Shown: piece by piece, positions 1-5,094 of the stretch
Position numbering within the stretch: position 1 is the first letter of the stretch
Layout of the letters: each line of letters starts with the position of its first letter
Source of the DNA: Pseudomonadota bacterium
Lineage (GTDB): Bacteria; Pseudomonadota; Gammaproteobacteria; Burkholderiales; Burkholderiaceae
Direction of reading: 5' to 3'
DNA: 5,094 nt
Assembly: GCA_023441105.1 (NCBI GenBank)
Contig: JAEZQX010000523.1
Span: 1-5,094, forward strand
Notes under the pieces: generated by a model
What the model saw: the letters and a program-made list of their open reading frames with translations, nothing else
Told to the model about the DNA's origin: nothing
Databases searched by the model: none
Program-made: the position numbers and the translations under genes

Positions 1-482
<482 letters not shown>

Positions 483-489
483 CGGACTG

Positions 490-1593
490 CTAGATCCTCA
501 TGGGCATGATCACGTACTTGAAGGTGTCGTCGCCGGGCAGGCTGAGCAGGGCGCTGGAGTTGGAATCACCGAACTCGGCCTTGATCAGGTCGACCTTGAG
601 GTTGGCGAGGACGTCGAGCAGGTAGGAGACGTTGAAGCCGATCTCGAGCGGCGCGTCGTTGTAGTCGACGTCGAGCTCCTCGGTGGCCTCTTCCTGCTCC
701 GCGTTGCTGCTCTGGATCTTGAGCAGCGAGGGCCCGAGGCTCAGCCGCACGCCCTTGAACTTCTCGTTGGTCAGGATCGATGCCCGGCTGAGCGCGCCGG
801 AAAACTGCTCGCGGTTGATGGCGATGGCCTTGCTGTAGCCGGTGGGGATCACCCGCTGGTAGTCGGGGAACTTGCCCTCCACCAGCTTGGTGACGAACTC
901 GACCTCGCCGAAGCTGATGCGGATCTGGTGGCTGATGACCTGCACCAGCACCGGCTCGTCGCTGTCGCCGAGCAGCCGCAGCAGCTCGGTGACGGTCTTG
1001 CGCGGCATGATCACTTCGGTCTGCGTCGACGCCGACGCTTCGGCATGGGAGCAGAACGCCAGCCGGTGGCCGTCGGTGGCGACGCTGCGGATGCCCTGCG
1101 GCCCCATCACCAGCAGCAGGCCGTTGAGGTAGAAGCGGATGTCCTGCTGTGCCATCGCGAAATGGACCATCTGCAGCAGGTGCTTGAGCTGCTTCTGCGG
1201 CAGGGTCGCCTCCGACGTCACCTCGGTGCCGACGGCCAGCGTGGGGAAGTCCGCCGCCGGCAGGGTCTGCAGGTTGAAGCGACTCTTGCCGGCGATCACC
1301 GTGAGCTTGGTGCCGGTGAGGGTGACGGTCACCTCGGTTTCGGGCAGCGCGCGCAGGATGTCGATCAGCTTGCGGGCGGACACGGTCAGCGCCGCATCCT
1401 CGCTGCCGGAACCGATCGATGCCTTGGTCTGCACCTGCATCTCGATGTCGGTGCCGGTGAACGACACGGCTTCGCCGTTCTTGCGGATCAGCACGTTGGC
1501 GAGGATCGGCAAGGTATGGCGCTTTTCCACGATCCCGGCAACCGTCTGCAGGGGTTTCAGGATGGCGTCTCGCGAAGCTTTGATGATCTGCAT
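490..1593 (-). CDS. dnaN: DNA polymerase III beta subunit (sliding clamp)
   Basis: Ring-shaped dimeric clamp that tethers DNA polymerase III to template and is the docking site for many replication and repair proteins. The 367 residues match the family's usual length (about 366-370). Typical landmarks: N-terminus [27 protein letters not shown] at 173-179, [14 protein letters not shown] at 237-250, and the C-terminal pocket signature VIMPMRI at 361-367 (E. coli ends VVMPMRL). The three clamp domains run without gaps. The ATG start (1591-1593) has an AGGGA ribosome site 6 nt upstream (1600-1604). It lies 295 bp downstream of dnaA and 7 bp upstream of gyrB, so dnaA-dnaN-gyrB probably form a transcription unit, with an extra promoter possible in the AT-rich leader. 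Nothing in the protein looks abnormal. Confidence 0.98.
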   Translation of the reverse strand: MQIIKASRDAILKPLQTVAGIVEKRHTLPILANVLIRKNGEAVSFTGTDIEMQVQTKASIGSGSEDAALTVSARKLIDILRALPETEVTVTLTGTKLTVIAGKSRFNLQTLPAADFPTLAVGTEVTSEATLPQKQLKHLLQMVHFAMAQQDIRFYLNGLLLVMGPQGIRSVATDGHRLAFCSHAEASASTQTEVIMPRKTVTELLRLLGDSDEPVLVQVISHQIRISFGEVEFVTKLVEGKFPDYQRVIPTGYSKAIAINREQFSGALSRASILTNEKFKGVRLSLGPSLLKIQSSNAEQEEATEELDVDYNDAPLEIGFNVSYLLDVLANLKVDLIKAEFGDSNSSALLSLPGDDTFKYVIMPMRI

Positions 1594-1599
1594 GCGCTT

Positions 1600-1604
1600 T
1601 CCCT
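1600..1604 (-). promoter_or_regulatory. dnaN ribosome binding site
   Basis: AGGGA on the minus strand, 6 nt before the ATG; it supports the chosen dnaN start. Confidence 0.7.
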
Positions 1605-1605
1605 G

Positions 1606-1648
1606 GTTCTCTTATCTTTCTATTTAAAAAGAAGATGTTGTTGTTGAT
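1606..1648. other. AT-rich segment before dnaN; candidate DNA unwinding element
   Basis: This is the clearest AT-rich patch in an otherwise GC-rich window (it contains tttaaaaagaa and a ttgttgttgatg run). It sits between the DnaA-box-like sites and dnaN, the position of the unwinding element in Bacillus-type origins. It may also hold a dnaN promoter -10 (TAAATA on the minus strand), but I find no convincing -35. The triplet run does not fit the DnaA-trio consensus well. Assignment as unwinding element is inference from position and composition. Confidence 0.45.
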
Positions 1649-1662
1649 GCTCGCCGGCCGGC

Positions 1663-1671
1663 TGTGGATAG
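1663..1671 (+). promoter_or_regulatory. DnaA box (8 of 9)
   Basis: TGTGGATAG differs from TGTGNATAA (reverse complement of TTATNCACA) only at the last base. It lies 14 bp from the AT-rich segment, so it is the closest good DnaA site to the candidate unwinding element. Confidence 0.6.
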
Positions 1672-1775
1672 CCGCTGCGGAGCCAGCGATTGCAGGCCTC
1701 GGCGCGGTGGACAGCCTTGTGCGGAATCGGTGCCGGGGTCGTGACGCATCTGTGGAGAGATCCGGCGGGGGACGG

Positions 1776-1853
1776 TTTTCCGCATCCTGTCCACACGGCC
1801 GTCACCGTTTTTCCCCAACGTTTCCCCAAGGTTCTGCCCAGGTTCTCCACAGG
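1776..1853 (-). repeat. Phased 11-bp repeat array, DnaA-box-like, after dnaA
   Basis: Four consecutive 11-bp units on the plus strand: TTTCCCCAACG (1810), TTTCCCCAAGG (1821), TTCTGCCCAGG (1832), TTCTCCACAGG (1843). Read on the minus strand they resemble degraded copies of a TTGTGGATAAC-like unit, that is, a DnaA box plus 2 bp. The unit at 1843 is a near-perfect DnaA box. Two further weak sites, TGTGGACAG (1787-1795, minus) and TGCGGAAAA (1776-1784, minus), are 11 bp apart in a second register. One helical turn per unit would put bound proteins on one DNA face, as expected for a DnaA filament. The match of the middle units to the box consensus is poor, so their function is inferred from phasing and location. 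Confidence 0.6.
1843..1851 (-). promoter_or_regulatory. DnaA box (8 of 9)
   Basis: TTCTCCACA on the plus strand, one mismatch to TTATNCACA. It is the box-like unit nearest to the dnaA stop and heads the 11-bp array. Confidence 0.6.
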
Positions 1854-1888
1854 CACCTTGTCGAACGGGCTTGCCGCGCGGCCGCCGC

Positions 1889-3397
1889 TCACAGATACTC
1901 CCGCAGCGTCTGGTCCAACACGTGGATCTGGTGGTTGAGCTCGGGCTTGTGCGCACGCAGCTCGCCGATCTTGCGCACGGCATAGAGGACGGTGGTGTGG
2001 TCCTTGCCGCCGAAGGCCTCGCCGATCTCGGGAAGGCTCTTTTGCGTCAACTCCTTGGCGAGGTACATGGCCACCTGGCGCGGCAGGGCGATTTTGGCCG
2101 GCTTGCGCTTGGAGTACATGTCCGCCAGCTTGAGCTTGTAGTAGTCCGCCACCGTGCGCTGGATCAGCTCAATGGAGATCTGGCCGCGGTTGAACGACAG
2201 GATGTCCTTGAGCGCTTCCTTGACCAGCTCGAGCTCGATCGGCTGGTTGCGGAAACCCGCGAAATGCACGATCCGCTGCAGCGCGCCTTCCAGCTCGCGC
2301 ACGTTCTGGCGGATGTGCTTGGCCACGAAATAGGCGACCTCTTCCGGCAGCTTGATGCGCCCCTGCTCGGCCTTGCGCAGCAGGATGGCCACCCGCATTT
2401 CCAGCTCCGGCGGCTCGATGGCGACGATCAGCCCGGAATTGAAGCGCGACACCAGCCGGTCGTCGATGTTGGCCAGCTCCTTGGGATAGGTATCGCTGGT
2501 GATCAGGATCTGGCGGTGGTCCGCGACCAGCGACTCGAAGACGTAGAAGAACTCCTCCTGCGAGCGCTTCTTCTCCGACAGGAACTGGATGTCGTCGATC
2601 AGCAGCAGGTCCAGCGACTGGTAGTAGCGCTTGAACTGGTCGACCGCCTCGCGGCGCACGGCAGACACCATGTCCTGGAAGAACTGGTTGGCGGTGACGT
2701 AGCGGATGGTGGCCGCCGGCTCGCGGTCCAGGATGGCGTTGCCGACCGCATGCATCAGGTGGGTCTTGCCCAAACCGACGCCGCCGTGGATGAACAGCGG
2801 GTTGTAGGCGCCGCCGGGCCGGTCCGCCACCTGCAGCGCCGCGGCGCGGGCCAGGTCGTTGGCTTTGCCGGTCACGAAGGTGGTGAAGGTCAGGTCCGGA
2901 TTGAGCTTGGTGCGCTCGTCCGGCGGCCGCGAGCCGAGGGCGGAAAAGCCGGCGCGGCCGTGGCCGGCGTCGGCGGTGTCGGCCACGGGGGACGCCTCCG
3001 GCGAGGCGAATGCCGCGGGCCCGTTACCTGCGGGGCTGCTGCCGGCGTAGCCGGACATCGAGGAGGTCGGGGGCTGGGAGCCCGCCGCATCCGCCCCACC
3101 CGCCCCATAGGGACCGTATTGCGCGTCCGCCGTCGCATCGGCCGGGGCCGGCCGGTTCAGGACTTCGAACTGCACCGACACGTCGCTGTCGAACTGCTCC
3201 TGGAGGCTGGCGCTGATGAGGCGCAGGTACTGCTTGCGCACCACGTCCACCTTGATCTGGGTAGGCGCGCCCAGCCGCACGACCCGGTCCGCCGGGTCGA
3301 AGCCGAGGAAAACCAATGGCTTGATCCAGGTGCGGAATGCCTGCTCGGAGAGCTTCGTTGAAAGCAGCTCAGTGCATTCCTGCCATCGTTCCTGCAT
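1889..3397 (-). CDS. dnaA: Chromosomal replication initiator protein DnaA
   Basis: AAA+ ATPase that binds DnaA boxes, melts oriC and loads the DnaB helicase; also a transcription regulator. The protein has 502 residues. Domain I is 1-80 (WQECTELL, FRTWIKPL). Domain II is a Gly/Ala/Ser/Pro-rich linker, about 82-164. Domain III contains Walker A GGVGLGKT (205-212), Walker B LLLIDDIQF (264-272), sensor I ITSD (299-302), the arginine-finger motif DDRLVSRFNSG (R318) and sensor II NVRELEGAL (R367). Domain IV carries LPRQVAMYLAKEL (R440 matches E. coli R399) and the signature KDHTTVLYAVRKI (465-477). The frame stays open upstream to an ATG at 3524-3526, but that ATG overlaps the predicted -10, and homology begins at MQERWQEC, so ATG 3395-3397 was chosen. 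No strong ribosome site precedes it (a GAGAG lies about 14 nt away). Confidence 0.98.
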   Translation of the reverse strand: MQERWQECTELLSTKLSEQAFRTWIKPLVFLGFDPADRVVRLGAPTQIKVDVVRKQYLRLISASLQEQFDSDVSVQFEVLNRPAPADATADAQYGPYGAGGADAAGSQPPTSSMSGYAGSSPAGNGPAAFASPEASPVADTADAGHGRAGFSALGSRPPDERTKLNPDLTFTTFVTGKANDLARAAALQVADRPGGAYNPLFIHGGVGLGKTHLMHAVGNAILDREPAATIRYVTANQFFQDMVSAVRREAVDQFKRYYQSLDLLLIDDIQFLSEKKRSQEEFFYVFESLVADHRQILITSDTYPKELANIDDRLVSRFNSGLIVAIEPPELEMRVAILLRKAEQGRIKLPEEVAYFVAKHIRQNVRELEGALQRIVHFAGFRNQPIELELVKEALKDILSFNRGQISIELIQRTVADYYKLKLADMYSKRKPAKIALPRQVAMYLAKELTQKSLPEIGEAFGGKDHTTVLYAVRKIGELRAHKPELNHQIHVLDQTLREYL

Positions 3398-3429
3398 GTT
3401 GGACCAGCGTTCTCTCTGTTCTTGAAGCG

Positions 3430-3451
3430 AAAAAAGCCTGCCGCGGTAGGC
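3430..3451 (-). terminator. Hairpin plus T6 in the dnaA leader, attenuator-like
   Basis: On the minus strand GCCT (3451-3448) pairs with AGGC (3439-3436); an A-C mismatch and a further C-G pair lie inside, and six T follow (3435-3430). This resembles a small intrinsic terminator 33 nt before the dnaA start codon, within the predicted transcript. The stem is short, so partial attenuation or no function are both possible. Confidence 0.3.
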
Positions 3452-3524
3452 CCTGCAGACAACTGGCGGGGCACCGCGGACGGTCCTGATGGAAGACAAT
3501 CGGACTTTGTCGCCACGACCCCGC

Positions 3525-3555
3525 ATTCTAACTTATCCACAGAGCCGACGGTCTA
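3525..3555 (-). promoter_or_regulatory. Putative dnaA promoter
   Basis: Minus strand -10 TAGAAT (3530-3525, 5 of 6) with a weak -35 TAGACC (3555-3550, 4 of 6) and a 19-bp spacer. A perfect DnaA box fills the spacer next to the -10, a layout suited to DnaA autorepression. The predicted transcript start near 3518 gives a leader of about 120 nt. Confidence 0.45.
3533..3541 (+). promoter_or_regulatory. Perfect DnaA box
   Basis: TTATCCACA, a 9 of 9 match to the strong E. coli R1/R4-type box, and the only perfect copy I found in the window. It lies between the divergent dnaA and rpmH genes and inside the predicted dnaA promoter. Confidence 0.85.
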
Positions 3556-3561
3556 TCTGGA

Positions 3562-3590
3562 TTGACAGAAAGCGGCCGATCGAGTCGAAT
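3562..3590 (+). promoter_or_regulatory. Putative rpmH promoter
   Basis: Consensus -35 TTGACA (3562-3567) and -10 TCGAAT (3585-3590, 4 of 6) with an ideal 17-bp spacer, about 36 bp upstream of the rpmH start. Its -35 lies only 6 bp from the opposing dnaA -35, so the two promoters stand back to back. It probably drives rpmH-rnpA-yidD-yidC. Confidence 0.6.
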
Positions 3591-3632
3591 AGAAGGCTTT
3601 TCCGAAAAAATCACTCTCTATAGAAGTCAGTC

Positions 3633-3767
3633 ATGAAACGCACCTACCAGCCATCCGTTTGCCGGCGCAAGAGAACCCACGGCTTCCTGGTACGCCAGAA
3701 GACCCGCGGCGGCCAAGCCGTCATCCGCGCTCGTCGCGCCAAGGGCCGCAAGCGCCTCGCCGTCTGA
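3633..3767 (+). CDS. rpmH: 50S ribosomal protein L34
   Basis: Small basic protein of the large ribosomal subunit. The 44 residues match the family length and pattern: MKRTYQPS at the start, KRTHGFLVR (13-21), KTRGG (23-27), and the C-terminal [12 protein letters not shown] (33-44). The ATG at 3633 has a weak AGAAG ribosome site 6 nt upstream. It is the first gene after the divergent promoter, as in most proteobacteria. Minor oddities: Cys at position 10 where I expect Thr, Val or Lys, and Gln at 22 and 28 where relatives usually have Met and Arg. A 138-bp gap then separates it from rnpA, longer than usual. Confidence 0.98.
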   Translation: MKRTYQPSVCRRKRTHGFLVRQKTRGGQAVIRARRAKGRKRLAV

Positions 3768-3788
3768 TACCGATCTGGCCGGGTGCGG

Positions 3789-3806
3789 CCTTGGCGACGT
3801 CCAAGG
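3789..3806 (+). other. Stem-loop between rpmH and rnpA
   Basis: CCTTGG (3789-3794) and CCAAGG (3801-3806) form a perfect 6-bp stem with a 6-nt loop, 21 nt after the rpmH stop. No T run follows, so it is not a classical terminator. It could protect the rpmH end of the transcript or be processed to separate abundant rpmH mRNA from rnpA; this is speculative. Confidence 0.3.
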
Positions 3807-3905
3807 GCGGGCCCAGGGCACTCCAGGCCACGCTGCAGGACAGACATCTACCGGGGGCGGTCGCGCAGCCACTGAACCGGTGCAATTGAGAGGCGGTCTG
3901 CGTCG

Positions 3906-4466
3906 ATGCGGACAGCGGGATCGCCCGGGCGGATCCGCTTGCGTCTCACCGGCTCCTATTTCGAACTGACGGATCGCGTCGCCGATCGCCGGCCAGCGAA
4001 GGCCCCTTCCGGGATAGCAGCGGGGGCAGCAGCGGGGGCGACAGCGGCAGCACCGGCAAAGACGCCAGCGGCGGCGTCGGCTGGACGGCGGGATGCCGGC
4101 GACGGACGGAGCGAGCTCCTGATCAGCGTCGCCAAGCGGCTGGTCAAGTCGGCCGTCCGGCGCAATACCGTCAAACGGATCGTGCGGGAAGCTTGGCGCG
4201 CGGCAACGGACAAGGGCATTGCGAAACAGCGCTCACAGGCTGATGGACAACCGGCAGGCGGACAACGGCACGATGGCGGCGAGCTGTCGGCCGGCGCTCT
4301 TGGCGCTGTCGGCGCCGCGAGGGCTTCCCGCCGGACCTGCCTGGTGCGCCTCAAGCGCTCTCCCTGGGTCGGCACCGATCCCCGGCCGAGCTTCGCGATG
4401 ATCAAGCGCAGCCTGCGCCAGGACGCCGACCAGCTGTTCGCCACGTTCCGGGCGAAGAGGAAGTAG
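3906..4466 (+). CDS. rnpA: Ribonuclease P protein component
   Basis: Protein subunit of RNase P; it binds the RnpB ribozyme and helps 5' maturation of tRNA. The diagnostic motif is AKRLVKSAVRRNTVKRIVREAWR at 76-98 (RNR helix). TGSYFELT (15-22) matches the first beta strand, CLVRLKRS (145-152) the last, and FAMIKRSLRQDADQLFATF (163-181) the final helix. At 186 residues it is much longer than the usual 110-140: an Ala/Gly-rich insert lies at about 28-68, and a second at about 101-141. The N-terminus is oddly short, with only 14 residues before TGSYFEL, so the usual 'RL..s.eF..vl' helix is hard to see. ATG 3906 is the only ATG available, since an in-frame stop lies at 3873-3875; GAGAGG (3888-3893) is a distant ribosome site. 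yidD follows after 3 bp. The function call is secure; the exact start is not. Confidence 0.92.
   Translation: MRTAGSPGRIRLRLTGSYFELTDRVADRRPAKAPSGIAAGAAAGATAAAPAKTPAAASAGRRDAGDGRSELLISVAKRLVKSAVRRNTVKRIVREAWRAATDKGIAKQRSQADGQPAGGQRHDGGELSAGALGAVGAARASRRTCLVRLKRSPWVGTDPRPSFAMIKRSLRQDADQLFATFRAKRK
4016..4051 (+). repeat. 12-bp tandem repeat in rnpA
   Basis: AGCAGCGGGGGC occurs at 4016-4027 and again at 4028-4039, followed by a degenerate third unit gacagcggcagc (4040-4051). It encodes AAGA-type tetrapeptides in the first RnpA insert (about residues 38-49). The unit length equals that of the repeat in gyrB, but the sequence differs. Confidence 0.75.
4457..4461 (+). promoter_or_regulatory. yidD ribosome binding site
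   Basis: GAGGA inside the last rnpA codons, 8 nt before the yidD ATG at 4470. It supports that start and coupling to rnpA. Confidence 0.75.
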
Positions 4467-4469
4467 CCG

Positions 4470-4988
4470 ATGCGATCCGCAATCGGGCCATCGCCCGCCA
4501 GCATTTCCCGGCAGGAGCCGACGACGTTGCATTGGCTGGGCAGGCAGGCACGGTCCCTTCCCGGGCGCCTGCTCGTTGGGCTGGTCCAGGTCTATCGGCT
4601 GGCGATCAGCCCGGTGCTGGCGCCGAGTTGCCGCTACTGGCCCAGTTGCTCGGAATACGCCATCGAGGCCCTGCGCCGGCATGGTGCTGCGCGGGGCAGC
4701 TGGCTGACCGCGCGCCGGTTGTGCCGCTGCCATCCGTGGTCGGCCGGCGGCATCGACGAGGTGCCGGCGCCGCGTACCGGTGGCCATGGCGAAGGCGGCA
4801 CCGGCGCGGTTGGCACTTCAGTAGGCAATTCCCTCTTCAATCTGCCGTTCACGAGTTCCGCGAATTCCGCGGGCTTCGCGAACGCCGGCGATCCCAAGAA
4901 CCCCAAGAACTCTCAGAACTCCACTCCGCGCTGGCGCGCCGCTTTCGGCGAGCCGTACCGCGACCATTCGGACACCGCTTCCTCATGA
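4470..4988 (+). CDS. yidD: Membrane protein insertion efficiency factor YidD, with long C-terminal extension
   Basis: Small membrane-associated protein thought to assist YidC-dependent insertion of inner-membrane proteins. The core is residues 33-99: an amphipathic helix [18 protein letters not shown], then [21 protein letters not shown] (52-72), [15 protein letters not shown] (76-90) and GGIDEVP (93-99). The conserved cysteines are C54, C60 and C87. E. coli YidD ends soon after the equivalent of GGDDPVP. Here about 73 residues follow, Gly-rich and then made of tripeptide repeats such as PKNPKNSQN, in DNA visibly less GC-rich than the neighbours (4811-4860 is 52% G+C by count). The first 30 residues are also extra compared with E. 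coli. The gene starts 3 bp after rnpA and its stop overlaps the yidC start, so the reading frame is real to its end even though the tail is probably not needed for the core function. Confidence 0.93.
   Translation: MRSAIGPSPASISRQEPTTLHWLGRQARSLPGRLLVGLVQVYRLAISPVLAPSCRYWPSCSEYAIEALRRHGAARGSWLTARRLCRCHPWSAGGIDEVPAPRTGGHGEGGTGAVGTSVGNSLFNLPFTSSANSAGFANAGDPKNPKNSQNSTPRWRAAFGEPYRDHSDTASS
4856..4918 (+). repeat. Seven-unit 9-bp degenerate repeat in the yidD tail
   Basis: Consecutive 9-mers: ttccgcgaa (4856), ttccgcggg (4865), cttcgcgaa (4874), cgccggcga (4883), tcccaagaa (4892), ccccaagaa (4901), ctctcagaa (4910); five of seven end in GAA. They encode tripeptides [21 protein letters not shown] (residues 130-150). 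The first three units also form an imperfect inverted repeat (4855-4864 with 4875-4883). Confidence 0.7.
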
Positions 4989-5094
4989 TGCAGACGCAAA
5001 GAACGATCCTCTGGGTCATTTTCGTGATGTCCCTGCTGTTCCTCTGGGACAGCTGGCAGAAGCACAACGGCAAGCCGTCGCTGTTCGGCGGGCC
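4988..5094 (+). CDS. yidC: Membrane protein insertase YidC (N-terminal part, runs off window end)
   Basis: Inner-membrane insertase/chaperone (Oxa1/Alb3 family) that works alone or with SecYEG. Only the first 35 codons are in the window: [23 protein letters not shown] is the typical beta/gammaproteobacterial start (E. coli MDSQRNLL), with the first membrane helix at about residues 7-20, followed by the periplasmic side (QKHNGKPSLFGG). Two in-frame ATGs are adjacent (4985 and 4988); the second was chosen because it matches homologues (M-x-x-x-RTILWVIF). Either way the start overlaps the yidD stop (TGA 4986-4988). No clear ribosome site is seen upstream, so translation is probably coupled to yidD. 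Confidence 0.95.
   Translation, partial: MQTQRTILWVIFVMSLLFLWDSWQKHNGKPSLFGG

Larger units (their letters stand above)
1594..1888. other. oriC: Candidate oriC in the dnaA-dnaN interval
   Basis: The interval holds, going from dnaA to dnaN, an 11-bp phased box-like array, a second pair of weak boxes, a good box at 1663-1671 and then an AT-rich patch. Boxes followed by an AT-rich element is the layout of known origins. The dnaA-dnaN-gyrB / rpmH-rnpA-yidD-yidC order also places the window at the usual chromosomal origin locus. The competing position is the 235-bp dnaA-rpmH gap, which holds the only perfect DnaA box. A bipartite origin using both is possible. Confidence 0.5.

Noticed and set aside
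1632..1648. DnaA-trio motif in the ttgttgttgatg run near dnaN
   Set aside because: The triplets on either strand do not fit the consensus with a central A flanked by T/A and G/A, so only the AT-richness is reported.
1871..3361. Long plus-strand open frame (496 codons) opposite dnaA
   Set aside because: Antisense shadow of a certain gene in high-GC DNA; the translation is Leu/Val/Asp/His-rich with no recognisable domain.
3807..3815. Intrinsic terminator after rpmH
   Set aside because: The GC-rich hairpin sequence here is not followed by a T run, so a terminator call is not justified.
3659..3889. 76-codon plus-strand frame overlapping rpmH and the rpmH-rnpA gap
   Set aside because: Mostly an out-of-frame reading of rpmH with no ribosome site or recognisable protein.
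3956..4787. Minus-strand open frames opposite rnpA and yidD (3956-4504 and 4233-4787)
   Set aside because: Both overlap genes with clear family motifs and tight operon spacing; the translations show only Arg/Ala/Pro-rich low-complexity sequence.

Overview
This window is the dnaA region of a GC-rich (roughly two-thirds G+C by eye) bacterium. The order gyrB-dnaN-dnaA on the minus strand, then rpmH-rnpA-yidD-yidC on the plus strand, is the classical proteobacterial origin neighbourhood. The protein sequences (44-residue L34, RnpA with a short 'RNTVKR' motif and a Bordetella-like C-terminus, YidC starting [12 protein letters not shown]) point to a betaproteobacterium, most likely Burkholderiales. 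I cannot fix the family from sequence alone.

Layout. 1-482 (-): first 160 codons of gyrB, with an unusual low-complexity N-terminal extension of about 83 residues. 490-1593 (-): dnaN, complete. 1594-1888: a 295-bp intergenic region with DnaA-box-like sites, a phased 11-bp repeat array and the most AT-rich stretch I see in the window; it is my preferred candidate for the unwinding part of oriC. 1889-3397 (-): dnaA, complete (502 aa). 3398-3632: a divergent regulatory region with a perfect DnaA box (TTATCCACA) and back-to-back promoters. 3633-3767 (+): rpmH. 3768-3905: a 138-bp gap with a small hairpin. 3906-4466 (+): rnpA. 4470-4988 (+): yidD. 4988-5094 (+): start of yidC, cut by the window end.

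How it works together. DnaA binds the boxes and opens the origin, DnaN clamps the polymerase, and GyrB is the ATPase half of gyrase that relieves supercoiling ahead of the forks. The opposite arm encodes ribosomal protein L34, the RNase P protein subunit, YidD and the YidC membrane insertase. rnpA-yidD-yidC are tightly packed and probably translationally coupled. The DnaA box lies inside the predicted dnaA promoter, consistent with autoregulation.

The gene content is ordinary. The unusual feature is that several core proteins carry low-complexity segments encoded by short in-frame DNA repeats: 12-bp units in gyrB and rnpA, 9-bp units in yidD. I see no phage, transposon, CRISPR, tRNA or rRNA, and no evidence for a new multi-gene system.
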